From assembly GCF_964204645.1 (NCBI RefSeq), contig NC_134028.1:5366501-5430500 (forward strand): a stretch of 64,000 bases of DNA, read 5' to 3'. Shown here in pieces: positions 13,099 to 26,535 of this stretch. The stretch comes from Tubulanus polymorphus. Its lineage: Eukaryota > Nemertea > Palaeonemertea > Tubulaniformes > Tubulanidae. A program made the position numbers and the translations under genes. The notes under the pieces are model-generated. The model was given only the letters and a program-made list of their open reading frames with translations. It was not told the origin of the DNA and did not search any database. Numbering within the stretch: the stretch's first letter is position 1; every line of letters starts with the position of its first letter.

Positions 13099-16000
13099 AA
13101 AGCACCTCTGTATAACCAGTAACCAGATGACCGACGTATAGCGACAATTGCAATTTACGGTATTTACCCATTGGTTAGATTATCCGGTAAACAAACTTTC
13201 AAGTATAAACGCGAAGGTATTTTAGAATCTAGCGATAATGGAAGATTTGACACCGAATCGAACAAAGACACGAATAAAAATGATTCAGAATGAAAACAGT
13301 CTATTCTAATAATATCGCTTATCCGTGCGTTTTTTACGTCGTTTCGTTCGCTTTTTTTGTTATGGATTTTCAATGTCGTTCGTCGTTTGTAAAAGATACC
13401 GAAATACCGACGACGACGTCGTCATTTTATTAACCGAAATTGCTTGAAACAATATTCGCCGACGAGAATTGGCGCCAGGATGTCCGCCGCGATTGCAGCG
13501 TTTCATGAAAAGGGGTGGGGTAAAAATGGGTTGAATTTCAGGCGACGTAATCGATCGATTACGCGAGCCTCGCGCGCACGGTCAATTTAGACTGCGTAAC
13601 AAAGAAAAAAATGATGGCTATGCAAATTACGCGTCGCACAGGTGTGGTGATAGTAATGCTTCTACAACAGTCTGCGATGCAAATCAATCGATTTTGAATT
13701 CGTCATATATCGTCTCCATTGTTCTTAATACTGATGCGAAATTTGGCTCGATATAATACGGTGACAAGCCGGCGAGGTCTATCGATCGGTAGCGGACGCG
13801 TTGTTGTACGACTGTGTTCCGCGTATTTTTTCTAATGTCGCGCGTTGCATTGTGTTCGGTACTGCGGCGTACACGCAGCGCGGCTTTGAAATCGCGCATC
13901 TGTTTTTTTGATTGACGTATGAAAGGCTTTTGATTGTGTGTCAATCAAAATTTGTATCTTGTGTATCGTCGTATATGGTACATAGATGACTCACATGGCG
14001 AATTAACTTCGCTTTTTCGTTTATTATGCGTAGCTGTTGCCGTCGCTTTTTCGACCCGGTCGGGGTCGACGCTTCGATTAAAATCATCCCTTCGAAAAAA
14101 CGCGCGCGACGAATCGTCTTCTGTCGCGATTCGTTGTAACAATATTCGTCGAACCATTTTCGATTCATTTCGTCGATCGGCACCGGAACGGTAGATCAGT
14201 TATCAGAAGTGTATTTGCAACTTATCAAAATTCTAACTACGCTATAAAACGGCTGTAAACTCCGGTAGGAAACTGCATTCCTCGGTAGATAATTGATCGA
14301 GATCGTTCGAAAGGCCAACCAGACCTTACTATAACTTATATATGCACACTTCTGCTGTATAGTCTGCAGTCTGAGTATTTATTGTAAATATTTATCAGTT
14401 TTGAGAACCTCAATCATTCGAAAGAAGACGATATCGATGTGATTTTGGAAGATGCTTGAAAAGTCGGATTCTGCGACATCACCAGAACGCCTAACGTTGA
14501 CTCAATCTACATAATCGCCATAAAACATGATCTGATAATATCCAATGGCTATTTAGAAATTTGATGATGTCATATCGATTTAGGAAGGCGGCCATCTTGT
14601 TAATGGAAGAGGGTCTGTACAGCGGTTGTTGATAGTTTGAATATAGGTGGTATGTTTGCCCTTTCCCCTAGCCGGTCAGTTTACCGATGCTTGCCCCGAT
14701 GATAGATTTTGCCTTCGCCGATCGCACGCGGGAATCTCCTCTCTGTTTAACCCGTGTAACAGGTAGTTGGTACAGATGTATTCACGCTGAAGATATCAGT
14801 AGTTGTTACTGTTACTATCGATGTTCGATTAGACCTGTAAAACAGCTTACAACCACCTTAGATAAATCCCCGTTCTAATCCCCGCGCGTATATACGTACA
14901 GTGCCAATTTCTGCACCAGCTAATTACTAGTTAATCTAGTAGGATTTTGAGCTTATTTATTCATATTGAGCTGCAATATAGTCGGATTATGATACGATAT
15001 TTCCTTCAGAATAGTTTATTAAAGTAGGAAAAGATTTTTAGCTGATAGGAGGTCAGAAATAGTCGTATAAGTTAGTTCAGGAGCTAAGACTTTTTAGTAA
15101 GAAATAACGATAAGCTCGGAAAAAAAGTTAAGTGAAATGCTAATATTAGCGTTTAATTATGTTTAAGATGTTCGTAGTTAAGCGTATGAGATTGAGTTAA
15201 CTCTGAAGTTAATCTCCGAGTTCAGTGGTTACAGATTTCTGCAACTAAACATAGACAAACAGTGGTTTTAAATAGTAAAACTTCCTCTATCTGCTACTGA
15301 CGATTGACGAGAGGATTTTGTAGCCGGCGAAAAATCCTGCAGATCTGAAAAATCTTTCTCTGTAAATTGCGGTGGATGTTGCGAGAGTAAGGGCGAGTTA
15401 GTGGAACTTAAGATTTATCATTCAACAATGGGGGATATTTCGAGAACTACCACTGTTCGGCTGGAATGTACAGCGGTGGTGGGGGAATACTGATAAACCG
15501 TTTCGCTGGTGGTTGAAAGCAAGAATTTCCCTGTTCGATAAGGCTCTCGAAGATAAAACCGATAGCGGGAATGAAATGAAAGCCGTTTTCTGCACGCGTA
15601 TTTATATTGAAATATCCTAAAGATCACGTTATACTAAATACCGAACAAGGTATTATTTTAAAACACATCGTAGGTACAATGTAGTTTCAATAACGGGATT
15701 TACTCTCAAGTTTTAGTATAAGCCGATGATCCCTTTCATAGTCAGTCGTTATTTAAAAGTTAAGAGTTTGTATTATTAAACAAGATGAATGAACTTCTTT
15801 ATATTCATGCTTGTATTTTCGTTTTGATATGTTTAACGGTTGTTGTGTCGCGCGCGATTGTTCGAGCGGTTTCGCTTCGTCGATTTCGTAAATACTTAAT
15901 GTACTTGAAACTCCTTGACTTTCCAGCGCTGAATAAGAGAATCGGGGAGAATCGTCGCCGTGTTTTGTCGACGATTCAAGTCTTCTCTCTCTTGGCGTTT

Positions 16001-16675
16001 ATTAGCGAGGTCACCGTATAAAGCGGCGCTATGTTGAGCGCCCATTGTCGACGGGTATAAACCCTTCGGGTCGAGCACCATAGACGAGGATTTAAATTAG
16101 AGTCGCTTTTGTGATCGCTTTCTCGATATCATTCGATCGACAATGGAACATCGAAATGATTGACATCGCTATGTCCGACCTATATCGCGCGTTTTAGGTC
16201 TTGTTTCTGTAGTGTTTAAGCAAAGTTATAGTAGTTATTTTTCGTTGACTTGCTTAAAGCTTTCGACTCGATGATAATGAAGTGCATGTCTATTGTCCCG
16301 CGCGGATGCTGCCCCTAGGACTGAAACCTAATCACCTAAAAACCGCACAATTCTTTCGCCCGATGACAATTTGACAAAATTACTAACCACGTTTATCTGT
16401 TCGATCTGCGCAGAATAATAGATCCGCTCTCACAAAAACGCTCCCATGTTTGGTTTTTGTGTCAATTATTTTCGCCTCTTGATAATTTGAAATTTTGATA
16501 AAAATGGGTCAAAAAGTCACGGCCGTAGATTTCATATGGCGGTGAAAAGACACCAAAATTCAAATGGCTGATTTTAGTGATTGAGACAAAGCTTTTGAAA
16601 TTACCCCCCTTAGATTCCATCAGGCTAAGTAATGCTGCGGTATGGAGCTCCTGTTTCCTCAAAGACCAATCCACA

Positions 16676-16816
16676 AAATGCAGGGGAACAGGGAAACATG
16701 TTTCTGAACGTTTCCCTGTGTTAGTGCATTTGCCAGATACAAGAAACAAGGTTTCGGGAAACAATGTTTTCGAGATCAAACATGTTTGAATTTCCCTGTG
16801 CCATGCGTTGGGCTTA
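16676..16816 (+). repeat. MITE-like family R1, copy 1
   Basis: This is a short element rich in the palindrome GAAACATGTTTC, with GGGAAACAATGTTTTCGAG and a second ATCAAACATGTTTGA palindrome. It ends in GCGTTGGGCTTAAG, the terminal motif shared with 28266-28430 and 46986-47183. Confidence 0.65.
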
Positions 16817-17199
16817 AGTGAACCCTTAGTGACATCACCCTAGAGTTCAAATTGGAGAGGTGGGATCTTAGTCAAGAGTGAGAAGAATTGAATGAACTTC
16901 GTGATCAGGTCCGGACTGTGGGGCTAGGTCCAGGTGTTTGATAGACATGCCCCCTGTCGATTTATTCCATTAAAAATTCAACACTACTATCTTCACAAGC
17001 AAGAATGAGCTATTTGAAGCGATTATCTGTCTCTTTCACATTTCTTTGTAACGGCTATTAATATTTGGTCGTAGAATAATAGAATTTGTGATCATTAGTG
17101 TTTCAATTGGTTACTTATTAAGTTGTGTTTGCATGCTGTTTACTGTAAAACTCAGTACTGAAATATATATGAGCTCAGACTCTACCTGGAGAGTATTAT

Positions 17200-17570
17200 G
17201 TATCTGATGATTTATTGAATATAACCCCTTTGTTTTTCCCGCGTAGTTTAGTAACTCAAAAGTTGTTAAGTTCCCTTTGTTAGACTGAAAATACCTATTC
17301 TTAAAAATCTATTCTTTAAATAAACTTAAGTTTGTTGACTTTATACATGAAAACATATGTTTTCAATAATTTATTAGATATACACGCTTTGCGTTTTGCA
17401 TAGTTAGCTAACTGAGTTTTAATGCTCTTTGTTAGACTCAAATACAATGCTGCTACCTGCAGCTGAGGCTTGATTTTTAGTCGAAAATCTATTTAGTTCA
17501 AATAAACTCGAGTGAAGTTTGTTGATTTGGTTCGTAAAAACAGATGTTTTCGAACGTTATTTTAAGAAAA
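17200..17570 (+). repeat. Diverged tandem duplication, two units of about 165-200 bp
   Basis: Unit 1 (about 17205-17367) and unit 2 (about 17368-17565) share ordered blocks: TTTATTGAATATA / TTTATTAGATATA, CTTTGTTAGACT, AAATCTATT, AAATAAACT, GTTTGTTGA and ACATATGTTTTC / ACAGATGTTTTC. Unit 2 carries an extra insertion around CTGCTACCTGCAGC. There is no coding potential. Confidence 0.55.
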
Positions 17571-20500
17571 TGATTGTAAAGATCGCGAGTCTAAGCGTGA
17601 TGTCATTGCCCGCTATGTGAGTTAGATGTATATATGTGATTGAATAGTACAGGTGGGATATACATCGACCTGTCCTGATAAAAACAAACTAGAAAACCTT
17701 GATAAACAATGTCACAAGTGCCATGGGACCCCTCGGATGCTTTGAGCTTTAGTTTTTAAACCAGTTTAAGACCATTAAGTTAATGAGTTTTTGTTCCTCT
17801 TCCACACCATCAGTGAAAGGACCAATTTCACCTTTGAATTCTGAAAATTAATAGTTTCCACCTTATTTAGGCGCGACATATGGCCTAATGAATTTCGTCG
17901 GGTTATTTTTGGTTACGACAACCTTTTGAACTTTACGCCTGCGCGATATCGCGCGTTAGATCGATTACCACCGAGTTTTTCGTTTGAAATCGAATCTCGA
18001 ATCGCAAATGAATCGAAAACGAATCGTTCGTTCGAGCAACGGTAATCACGATATAGATATGGGAAAGTAGATTCTACATGAAACCATTTCGATGAATTCA
18101 ATTATCGGAAATTACTTCCGAACTTTAGGAAAAGTTCATCACAATTGAACGAGAAAGACAATACGGGCAATTTTAGATAGTGGGATTAGTTTTAAGGGTA
18201 GATTTAGTTTTTTTTTTTTCTCAGGGCATCAGCATTTTCAAGGTTTCCTTTTCCCCGAAATATGAGTTGAATCGGAAAAGAACAATAGACTAAAAAAAAA
18301 CGGCTACTAGGTTTCGCGAAAGACTAACCAGCTTAAAACCTTAGCCACTGCACCTCTCAGCAAATCAATCTGATAAAAAAGTGAGTTTATTCGATTGAGT
18401 CATTATCGTTCTCAGTTACGACTCAATTGTACTGAAACACTCTCTCTTGTACATATCCGAATTCTACCTGGACAACAATGAGTAAACGTCCGGGGGTTTC
18501 CTCGACTCCTTCGAGGAATTGCATCGTGCTTTTATCTTTAATGTAATCCTACGTTCAAAGTAAATGTATTATTTTCCACTTTGTAATTTGAGACGACGGG
18601 CGATACTTTCACCGGGGCTGCTGCTGGTGCTGCTGCATGCGCACGCGCGTGCGTCTGTTTTTCGCGACAACAATGAAAAAATTGCTGACGTCTTCACAAG
18701 CGTATTCTCTGGTTCAATTTCTTCTTAAAAAAAAAAAAAAAAGAACGCAAACTTACGCCCGGCGAGATATAAAAAGATAATTCCCAGCCATATGGAACTT
18801 ACGGAACCGTACGACGATGAGCTAATGGATTTACGTATTTATAGAATCATACGACGATATTGACTGTTTGATCTCGCGAACATGAAACCGTCGCGAATCC
18901 ATTTCTTTCGATTTAAACAATTCTGAAATCGATTCAATTTAGGTAGAAAACTTGTTGTTTTGCGCGCGGGATCATTTCGATCGCCGTAACTCCGTTTATT
19001 CCGCGCGAACAAACGAAGCAAATCGAATCAAATTTCGATTGAATTCCGCGGCTAAGTTAAACGAACGAAAGGTTGAATGATTTCGACAGCGATTTGGTTT
19101 TGTCAAATTCCGAATACGGAAAGTGCCTCGTAAATTTCAGTTTATATGAATTCGCATACGTTTTCGTATCTGCAGCATAAGTCTTATTAACTTTCGCGTT
19201 CCCGCGTGATCAAAAGATCGCGAAAGTAACCACCGGACTAAAACATCAGATGGATTACGCGTCTTTTGAACATTTCCACGAGTAGTCATTGTTTTCTTAG
19301 GCTTCGAGAGCGCGCGTTTTATATGCTTTACTTTCACATGTTCTGTATTACTCTCTTGAGAATAACAATAAGCGAGAAAAAAAAAACATGACGATGACAT
19401 CACATGTCTGAAAAAAAAGCTCCTTTCACATGTCGCGAGGCTTCAAAAACGATTTCGTGTATTAAACGTGCATCACCTGTGCACTAGTGTCCACAATTAA
19501 TGAACTTAAACTAATAATATCCTGCAGCCATATAAGCGCGGTCGCAGCGTGGTCGCGGCGCTCGAGCCAGTCACTGAATCATAGCGTTAATGCTTTCCTC
19601 GCTTATTGTTTGTTGGTCATTTTCCGCCCTCGGCCCCGACGTCGAAATCGAATTTATTCGGCTTCTCGAATTATGAAACTCGGATGTTTGACGAGACAAG
19701 CTGGTTCAACACGGGCGTTTTGTGTAATCAGGAACGTCCTTTGGGTCGCGCAATTTGATTATATTAGACGAGCGAGCGCGCGCGCGCGGAGGGGCGTCAC
19801 GTGCTCACCTCGCGCGCACGCACGCACGCACACCGAGTAATGGTCATTTTTTTATTTATGAATCGTAGTAATTATGATTCACGAGCGTGCGATTCGTTTT
19901 TCGGATTCGGCGCGGGCTTCGGGGGTGATATCGGTCAGCGCGCATCTGCCGCGAACTTCACGCGATATCGTCGTCGTCGCGCGGAGGAACCGATCATCGG
20001 CGGATATTAAAAACGTGTGTATCATCTGCTTACGATCCCATACCTATTGAATCGATAGCGCGACGTGGTCTCGCGTCCGTAATCTACTTCTTTCTTTTTT
20101 TTTTCTCTAAAACGAAATTAGTCAAATTTTTATTCGAAAATCATCTCGCGCGCCCCGTCAATTCATGAAATGCGCGAAAAAGTTCGGTGATTAGCGCGTG
20201 ATAGGAATAACTATCCGGCGCCTGGAGCCGTTTGAAGTGAGCCTACTGCGCGTCGTCGACGACCAGGATGTTCTTTTCTTCGATTTGGCAAGTCGTATCT
20301 CCGAGCGAAAAACAATCTTTTCATTGTTTTCGGGCTGACACTTTCTCAGTTTCGTCGTGTCAATAGATAATTGTCGAACGAACGAAATCACTGTTGGCGT
20401 GACCCGTGTCACGCCAATTAACGCATGCGCTTTTGCCTCACGCGCTAAAATAGCATCCTTTATACGGTTAATTTCACGCGGTGTTGGGTCAAAAGTGTAT

Positions 20501-20596
20501 CATCTTCTTCATATCAAAAATGCAATCGACATTGTTTGCCGATTTCATTGTTTGCCTTTTTTTCATGGAAAGCGCGTGAAATACATTTCTTAACAA

Positions 20597-20896
20597 CTTA
20601 AGCCGCGATTACGCGAGTGCTTTTGGCTGAGACCCGCAGTTCATATGGGTGCCAAATGGGCGCATCCCTGTTTGGCCCGACCAAAAACATCAGTCCAGGC
20701 CCGAACCAAATTCTAGTACGGGTCAAATTATTCCATGTGAACTGCAACTGGTTTCGGAAATGACTCACTTCACTTTGTTTAAGCATTGTTTAGGGAGTGA
20801 GTGGTTTATGTGCGAGCAGATCTCTAATAAGGCACGGGCCAAATTTGACTCGGGTCTGATCTGAGCGAAATGGTGTCCGTGTGATCGGGGCTTTAA
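20597..20896. repeat. MITE-like family R2, full-length copy
   Basis: It is bounded by inverted ends TTAAGCCGCGATTACGCGAG and GTGTGATCGGGGCTTTAA. The internal blocks CCTGTTTGGCCCGACC, AAAAACATC, CAAATTCTAGTACGGGTCAA, GACTCACTTC and GCCAAATTTGACT are shared with 63148-63415. Open frames here are by-products of the repeat. Confidence 0.7.
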
Positions 20897-22440
20897 CTTC
20901 GGTTATTCCTAAACGAGGAAGTAAACAAGGTCTCTTAGACAGATGTGCACCCAGTCACCCGCTAATTGTTTTATGATTTTGATCAAATTTTCAAGAAGGC
21001 GCAGGTGCGTTATTGTTAGCGGACATATGGTACTAAATATCATCTTTTCAACTATTTCAAATTTGTAACGCGCGGTCAGTCCTAGAAAAAGGCATAAACG
21101 TCTCGGTGAAATGACGTACCAGATGATTCTACTATTGTTATGTCGTAATAACGTGCCATATGGCTATATATTCTATATGAATTTAACATCTCAACGTTAA
21201 GTGTTTATTATTAATGCAGGACTTCAGGTGTAAAATCCTCGCCCGAAGGGCTTCACGAAATCTGTGTGCGTCATTAGAAAATTTGAAATGAACAATCGAT
21301 TGAGAATCATTTGAAATGAACTAGATTTCCAATTTCATTTCACTCTTGATCCGTTTGTTGGCCCATACTACATAGCCTAGGTAAGACATTCAAATTGAGC
21401 CTAAATCCTAAGATGATTAAGATTCATATAACGATAGGCTTTAGAGGTGTAGTTTACCCTGAGAGACCAGTTCCTCGTCATTCCAAGGTCGTTGGGACAT
21501 GTGGGGCCAGTTTTATGGACAACTTTTAACTTCAACCTTGTGTTGACCGCTGGTCTATAAACTGGTTTAAGACCCCAATTAGTCACTGCCTCATATTCTT
21601 AGCCTCTTTTACCTTGTGTGGGTCGTACATCCTGAGAAGTCGCGGAGAAATAGTCAAACGAAAGACCGAAAGTAATTAAAACAAAGGCCTCTTATGCACC
21701 GGATGGTTTGATTATTTTTCTTTGAGTTTTGCTACTTTCGCGACCAGGAAATCTTCCACTTTGGACTGAAGAGGCTTCTTCGCTGAGCGAACACACGGGG
21801 GTTTAATGAGTCACAAATAGCGTCGCAATTGTTCTTTTAATCTTCTCTCGATGTAAAAAGATAGATCAAAAAGTCGCGCGGCCACATGCGATCTACACAA
21901 AATCAGCGATCGCTTTCTCGTGATTATAATGTATCGTACGATGAAATATCTACGTTTACACGATTCGAGGTCATCTAATTAACGATAACGAAGTGGTGAC
22001 ACGCTGTCCCTACGACTCCTTGATTCCTTAAAAACTCCGAAACTGAAAATGCTTATAAAGGTGCTTGAAACTCCTCTTATTTGAGCAAAATTCCCAAAAT
22101 GCCTTTAAAACTCCTTCAATTTTGAGAAAGATGCCATTATAAATGTTTGTAGTTGTACAGTAAACTACCCCTAAATTGGAACAGTTGGAACCGGATCTTT
22201 TTGTTAACCAATTAGGCAGTTAACGAATAAGAAACAAGTTTAGGTAGTGTTAAGGATGAAAATTAGCTTACAAAAGCACAGAATTTACAGTTTATTGAGA
22301 TAAACCGTACCGATTTAGGAGTAGTCTCCATTAATTGGAATATGTAAGTGACGCTTCCTCAAAATATGAAATCCCCTTGTCAATTCTTTATATCCAGGAG
22401 TGACCCTGAAATCGGCAAGTTTGTCAATCGTGCAAAAAAG

Positions 22441-22585
22441 ATGAAATCGCGAGACCGCGGGCGCCGGGAGTCATCGGTCTTATTAATCGTTTCTCTTCAC
22501 GCCGTACTGATTTCAGTAATCGCGCTGACAGTAAGCGGGTTGTGCGCGGACTTAAACCTATTGTACGCCCTGCTTCAGGAGACAG
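22441..22585 (+). CDS. unc5: Candidate alternative first coding exon 1b of unc5 (tentative)
   Basis: ATG at 22441 has A at -3. It starts a peptide with a basic n-region (KSRDRGRR), a long hydrophobic stretch (SSVLLIVSLHAVLISVIALT), then VSGLCADLNLLYALLQET. The frame reaches GACAG before GTAACA at 22586 with one spare G (phase 1), the phase needed for the acceptor at 49330/49331. A good acceptor (TTCTTTATATCCAG) at 22397/22398 means the exon could instead start at 22398 and be spliced from upstream. The local rise in GC matches the codon style of the certain exons. It could be the leader exon of an unseen gene, or chance: phase agreement alone has a one-in-three probability. Confidence 0.35.
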
Positions 22586-22797
22586 GTAACAATGTCATCA
22601 CTAATCACGTTTACCTGTCCGGGAGAATCCTCTCCCTCTCCCTTTCCTGCGCGCCGGCTGACTCAGCAGAAACTGAGTGCAACAGTTCCGCTCGAGTAAG
22701 GCTGCGTCGTCCAGAACCAGACTTAAGTCTTTTGTCTTCCGTGAATCACTCGCGAAATCCGAGATCATGCTCATTTTGTGCTTTTAAGTAATTACGA

Positions 22798-22812
22798 TCG
22801 CGCGCGCGCGCG
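22798..22812. repeat. (CG)n dinucleotide run
   Basis: This is an alternating CGCGCG run of about 15 bases, capable in principle of Z-form DNA. It lies about 210 bases after the candidate donor of exon 1b. Confidence 0.8.
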
Positions 22813-25800
22813 CCGAACATTATGCCTGCGAGTTAGAAAAAAAAAGATGTCAGATGAAACGATCTCGATCCGGTTCCGCGGATGCGCGTGTCGTCTTGAA
22901 AGCGCCATCTATGGTTGACTCTCGTAAAAGTTACGATACCATTAGAATAGTATGACGCGCATGTTTCGTAGCATCCTTGTAAAAAACAAAGTACAGTAGG
23001 AGTCCGTTATGATGTCCAATATCGGGACCAATGAAAAACATGGCGTCATAAACAATTTAGGCATTAAAAAGAATGATATTTTCAATGAATTTGTGTTAGA
23101 TTGGAAACATCAATTCAAAGAAAATGTTGGCATTCAGTGAGCAATAGTGTTTATAAAAAGATAAATGGACTTTGACTATGTTTAGATTGTTTTAATCGAT
23201 CTTTTGTGTCGAGATGTAGAAAAATGGCGATGAAAAGATGTCAACTCGAGTGTCCTGTGATAAAGATAGAGAGGGAGGGCCGAAGATTGCGAAGAAAATT
23301 ATGAATGATTAAGAAAACAAGATGATTACATTTAACAATCGAGTAATGGCCGCGGCTATTATAGCTGACAAAGCCGATCTACACGGACGACTGACGACCT
23401 GTCAAATTATCAGCGATTATCACGTCTTAATCGAGCAGGTGATTAGCCTGCCTCGTGTATCGAGGGTATTACTACTGTACCTGTGTGACAGTTACAGCTA
23501 CTGATGAATCATATATACCCCCATCTCGTAGTCGTATTATCACATGGCGATATCATAACGGTGATGACAAAGCAAAACGCGACGAACGGATTTTGCAGCG
23601 GGGAACGGTTGCTCGTTTTATCTGATTTCATCACGAGTTCACTTTGAAACTAGCGATAAACACCAAAAATCAAAACATCCATTGACTTATATTCTTTATT
23701 GTATTATATGATTATTCGTAGTTTGCTTTACCTTAAATTCATTTGGTTTTCAACTATTTTGTGGTAGTTTGCAACACGTCAGATTACTGGATAAGTCTCT
23801 TCGTCCTGGATTGTATATACATTTTCATAGTTTTGGATGTAACTTGTGTATTCCTGAAGATGACTATAAGGATATAGCGTCAAAACATAAACTACTAGCT
23901 CAAAGAAGGACTCATCTTCTTTTAGCATTGCAAGATTTCGCCGTATTGCCAAAAATCAAACTTGCAGTTTAAACTCGTTTCCAAACCTATTATCTAATGG
24001 ATGGTTTTAAAAATGATTTTCCGTAATCAAGCGACATTTTTTCTATAGTATATGAAGTCTATATGGAACCTCTGATGATTTCGTTAATGATTAAAAAGTT
24101 CATTGATGAATCGAATACTACGTAATACACTACTACTACACGGCTTTTTTCTATACGCGAATCCCCAGGTGCGATACAAAATCGATGCATCTCCAGTCAG
24201 TGACTAACACCTTATTTCATCAGTTTTACACTTTCTTTTCATATTTTCTAATGAAGTGCGAAGATCTTCGGTCTCCGATGAGTGTCAAAGAATTTTCCGA
24301 GTCATTTTACAGTCGCGCGGAAATATTGATATTCTCGCGGCTTGCGCTCGCTATTGACGGCGGCGGCGCGGCGCGGCCGGGTATCTCCTGTTCTCGAGTT
24401 ACCGTAACGCTACTATCCGTATCGAATTGTTCAAAAGTCAACACAACGGCCGTACTGTGATTAGTACCTGTTTAGACAATAATGCCTACCGGAGGTAATC
24501 CTCCGAAAGTCTCCCATCCAACGCTATTTTTCATTTCGACACAATATCTCCCATCTGTACAGTGAGAAATTATTTTCAATTAAAGTCCTGTTTCGAAAAT
24601 TAATGCCTTGGCTTTACGGTAAGATTTTAAGTAATCCTTTTGCTAGGCCCAATTATTTCTTAATCTCAGCCCACAAAGGCTTGGTCGAAAACATGAAAAG
24701 ATTATATAGGAAGGGCTTAGTCCTGTAGGAATGAAGAGGATGGCCTAAAACACAGATTTTACTGTAGAAATGTAGAGTACAGAGTAGACATTAATACACA
24801 TGTCTGACAAAGATGGTGATCCAAATCAGTTAACCGACAAACAAAATAGGGAAATCCCGTTCCAACTGTTGGAGCTCTTCACTGCAATATGTCTTCATGG
24901 GTACTGCTATCTTTGACATTGATTGGGCTTTGATACTGTTCCTCTGCCTTTAGACTATGTATGAAATGATGTAAGTTGTGGCATCTTGTTTCAAAGTTGA
25001 ACTGTTCTAGATATTGAAACAGAAATTGAAATGGATGTATAATATCACTGATGAGTATCGCTCGGCTATAAAACCTCTTACAGTAGTCATTTGAATTCAT
25101 CTGCGGACTTGGGAAATGTGCGGGAGATGACGTATTGATTTAACCGTTACCGCGAGTCAGGAGTCCCATGTGTTTAATATTCGCTGATTATATAGTTACT
25201 GTTGCTCCTCCGAACCGATGTTAAATCCTGTAACCAACTCTGAAGTGAGGATTAAACCCGTTTGGCCCCGTACGTACCCGATCCGTCGGTGACTCATGAA
25301 CCGTTTAAAGCTGCCGGATTTGTAGAAGATCAACTGGATTTTCATTGTGCATGTATTTAGTGCAGTCTCGATGTTTATAGGCTGTGGCCTTGTGTCAAAC
25401 CTCAACAGTCTGTTGGCAGTTTTTGCAATCGCTTTGATTTCTAAAAACTGACCCGTGTCGAAACTTGAATCCTGTCTCACCTATCCAGTAACGTAAGACG
25501 GAAGACATATAACCTTTTGGCCTAAACTTCATTGGTGATTGTGATGCTTATTTCAGAAACTCTGATTTCCTTTATCCTTTATAGAAACAGAAAGTTTTGA
25601 GAAAGAGAAGAAGTTTTGTATCTTCAGTCACTGTGTCAAGTGTTTTAAATACTTAGGAAAATTCTCAACTCAAATTTTGGCTTTTGGGGAAACGCAAGAA
25701 CTTTTGGAAAAGCTCTCATTTCTGATATTAAGTACTGTGACCTGTAGCGTGTCCTTTAAGCCAGCACCATGGCGGACTCATCGAGCGCTTCTTCAAAGCA

Positions 25801-26353
25801 GGTTTTCAACGGAAAACGCAGCGTTTAAGTCAGAATACGGGATTAAGTTGATGTAGTGTTTGTCAGTGTCGAAGACAAATGTCCACTGCTGGTGCGGCGG
25901 CGCTCGCGAGATCGCTCGCTCGCTCGCCGGGCGATGTCACTACGAATGAATCACACGAATGCTATCATTGTTTTACGATCGAGATCCGTCTCAGACTCAC
26001 TGGTCATCTATCAATGTCTCGACGTGCGATGAGCGGACGCACGTGCCGTCGTTGTCTGTCCTTCCGATTCTATTCAACAAATTACACTCTCTCAGATATG
26101 GATAGCAGCAATTAGACTGTTGAATCGACTGTGAAATTGTTGCTCGTCTCAAAACGTTAATTCTGTCCACATTCTCATTCTACCAAGACGATAATGAATT
26201 AGTAAAGAAAATTGTCAGTGGGAAGTTTTTTTGTCTTTGTTGATAATGCGATCTGGCGTTTGGAGCTTCTATCAGTTTCGGACATGACTCAGCAAAATCG
26301 TTCATTGGCTTTTCGAAGCCCCCTATTAGCCATCTATTGAATTAGATCGATGA

Positions 26354-26535
26354 AACCCACTTGACACAGAGAAGGGAAACATAGAAAAGCAGAATCACAT
26401 GTTCGATATCGGAATCATTGTTTCTTAACCATGTTTCTCGTTTCTCGTAAACACTTAAGAAACAGAGGAACTTTTGGAAACATGTTTCTGTCTCCTTTTT
26501 CCATGTTTCCCTTCGTCCTATGCATCCGGCTCGAG
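26354..26535 (-). repeat. MITE-like family R1, copy 2 (reverse)
   Basis: It contains GGGAAACATAGAAA, CACATGTTCGATATCGGAA, CATTGTTTCTTAACCATG, GGAAACATGTTTCTGTCTCC and CCATGTTTCCC in the order expected for the reverse complement of the 16676 and 28266 copies. The ends are poorly preserved. Confidence 0.55.

Larger units (their letters stand above)
7083..22440 (+). other. Long intronic region between candidate exons 1a and 1b
   Basis: I see no convincing exon here. The region alternates AT-rich stretches with CpG-rich patches (about 13400-14200, 18600-20500) in which chance open frames are common. It contains a MITE-like element at 16676-16816, a diverged tandem duplication at 17200-17570 and a second MITE family at 20597-20896. 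A frame at 15785 with a hydrophobic start was considered and rejected. Confidence 0.5.

Noticed and set aside
13684-14194. Several overlapping frames on both strands
   Set aside because: CpG-rich TCG/ACG-type sequence lowers stop frequency, so multiple chance frames are expected. None has domain features.
15785-16021. Frame starting MNELLYIHACIFVLICLTVV as another leader exon
   Set aside because: The only phase-1 donor-like site (15888, after TTTC) has a poor exon-side consensus, and the frame then runs on to a stop without domain features. Kept as a remote possibility only.
20598-20864. Frames on both strands at 20598-20864
   Set aside because: They fall within MITE R2, with no protein features.
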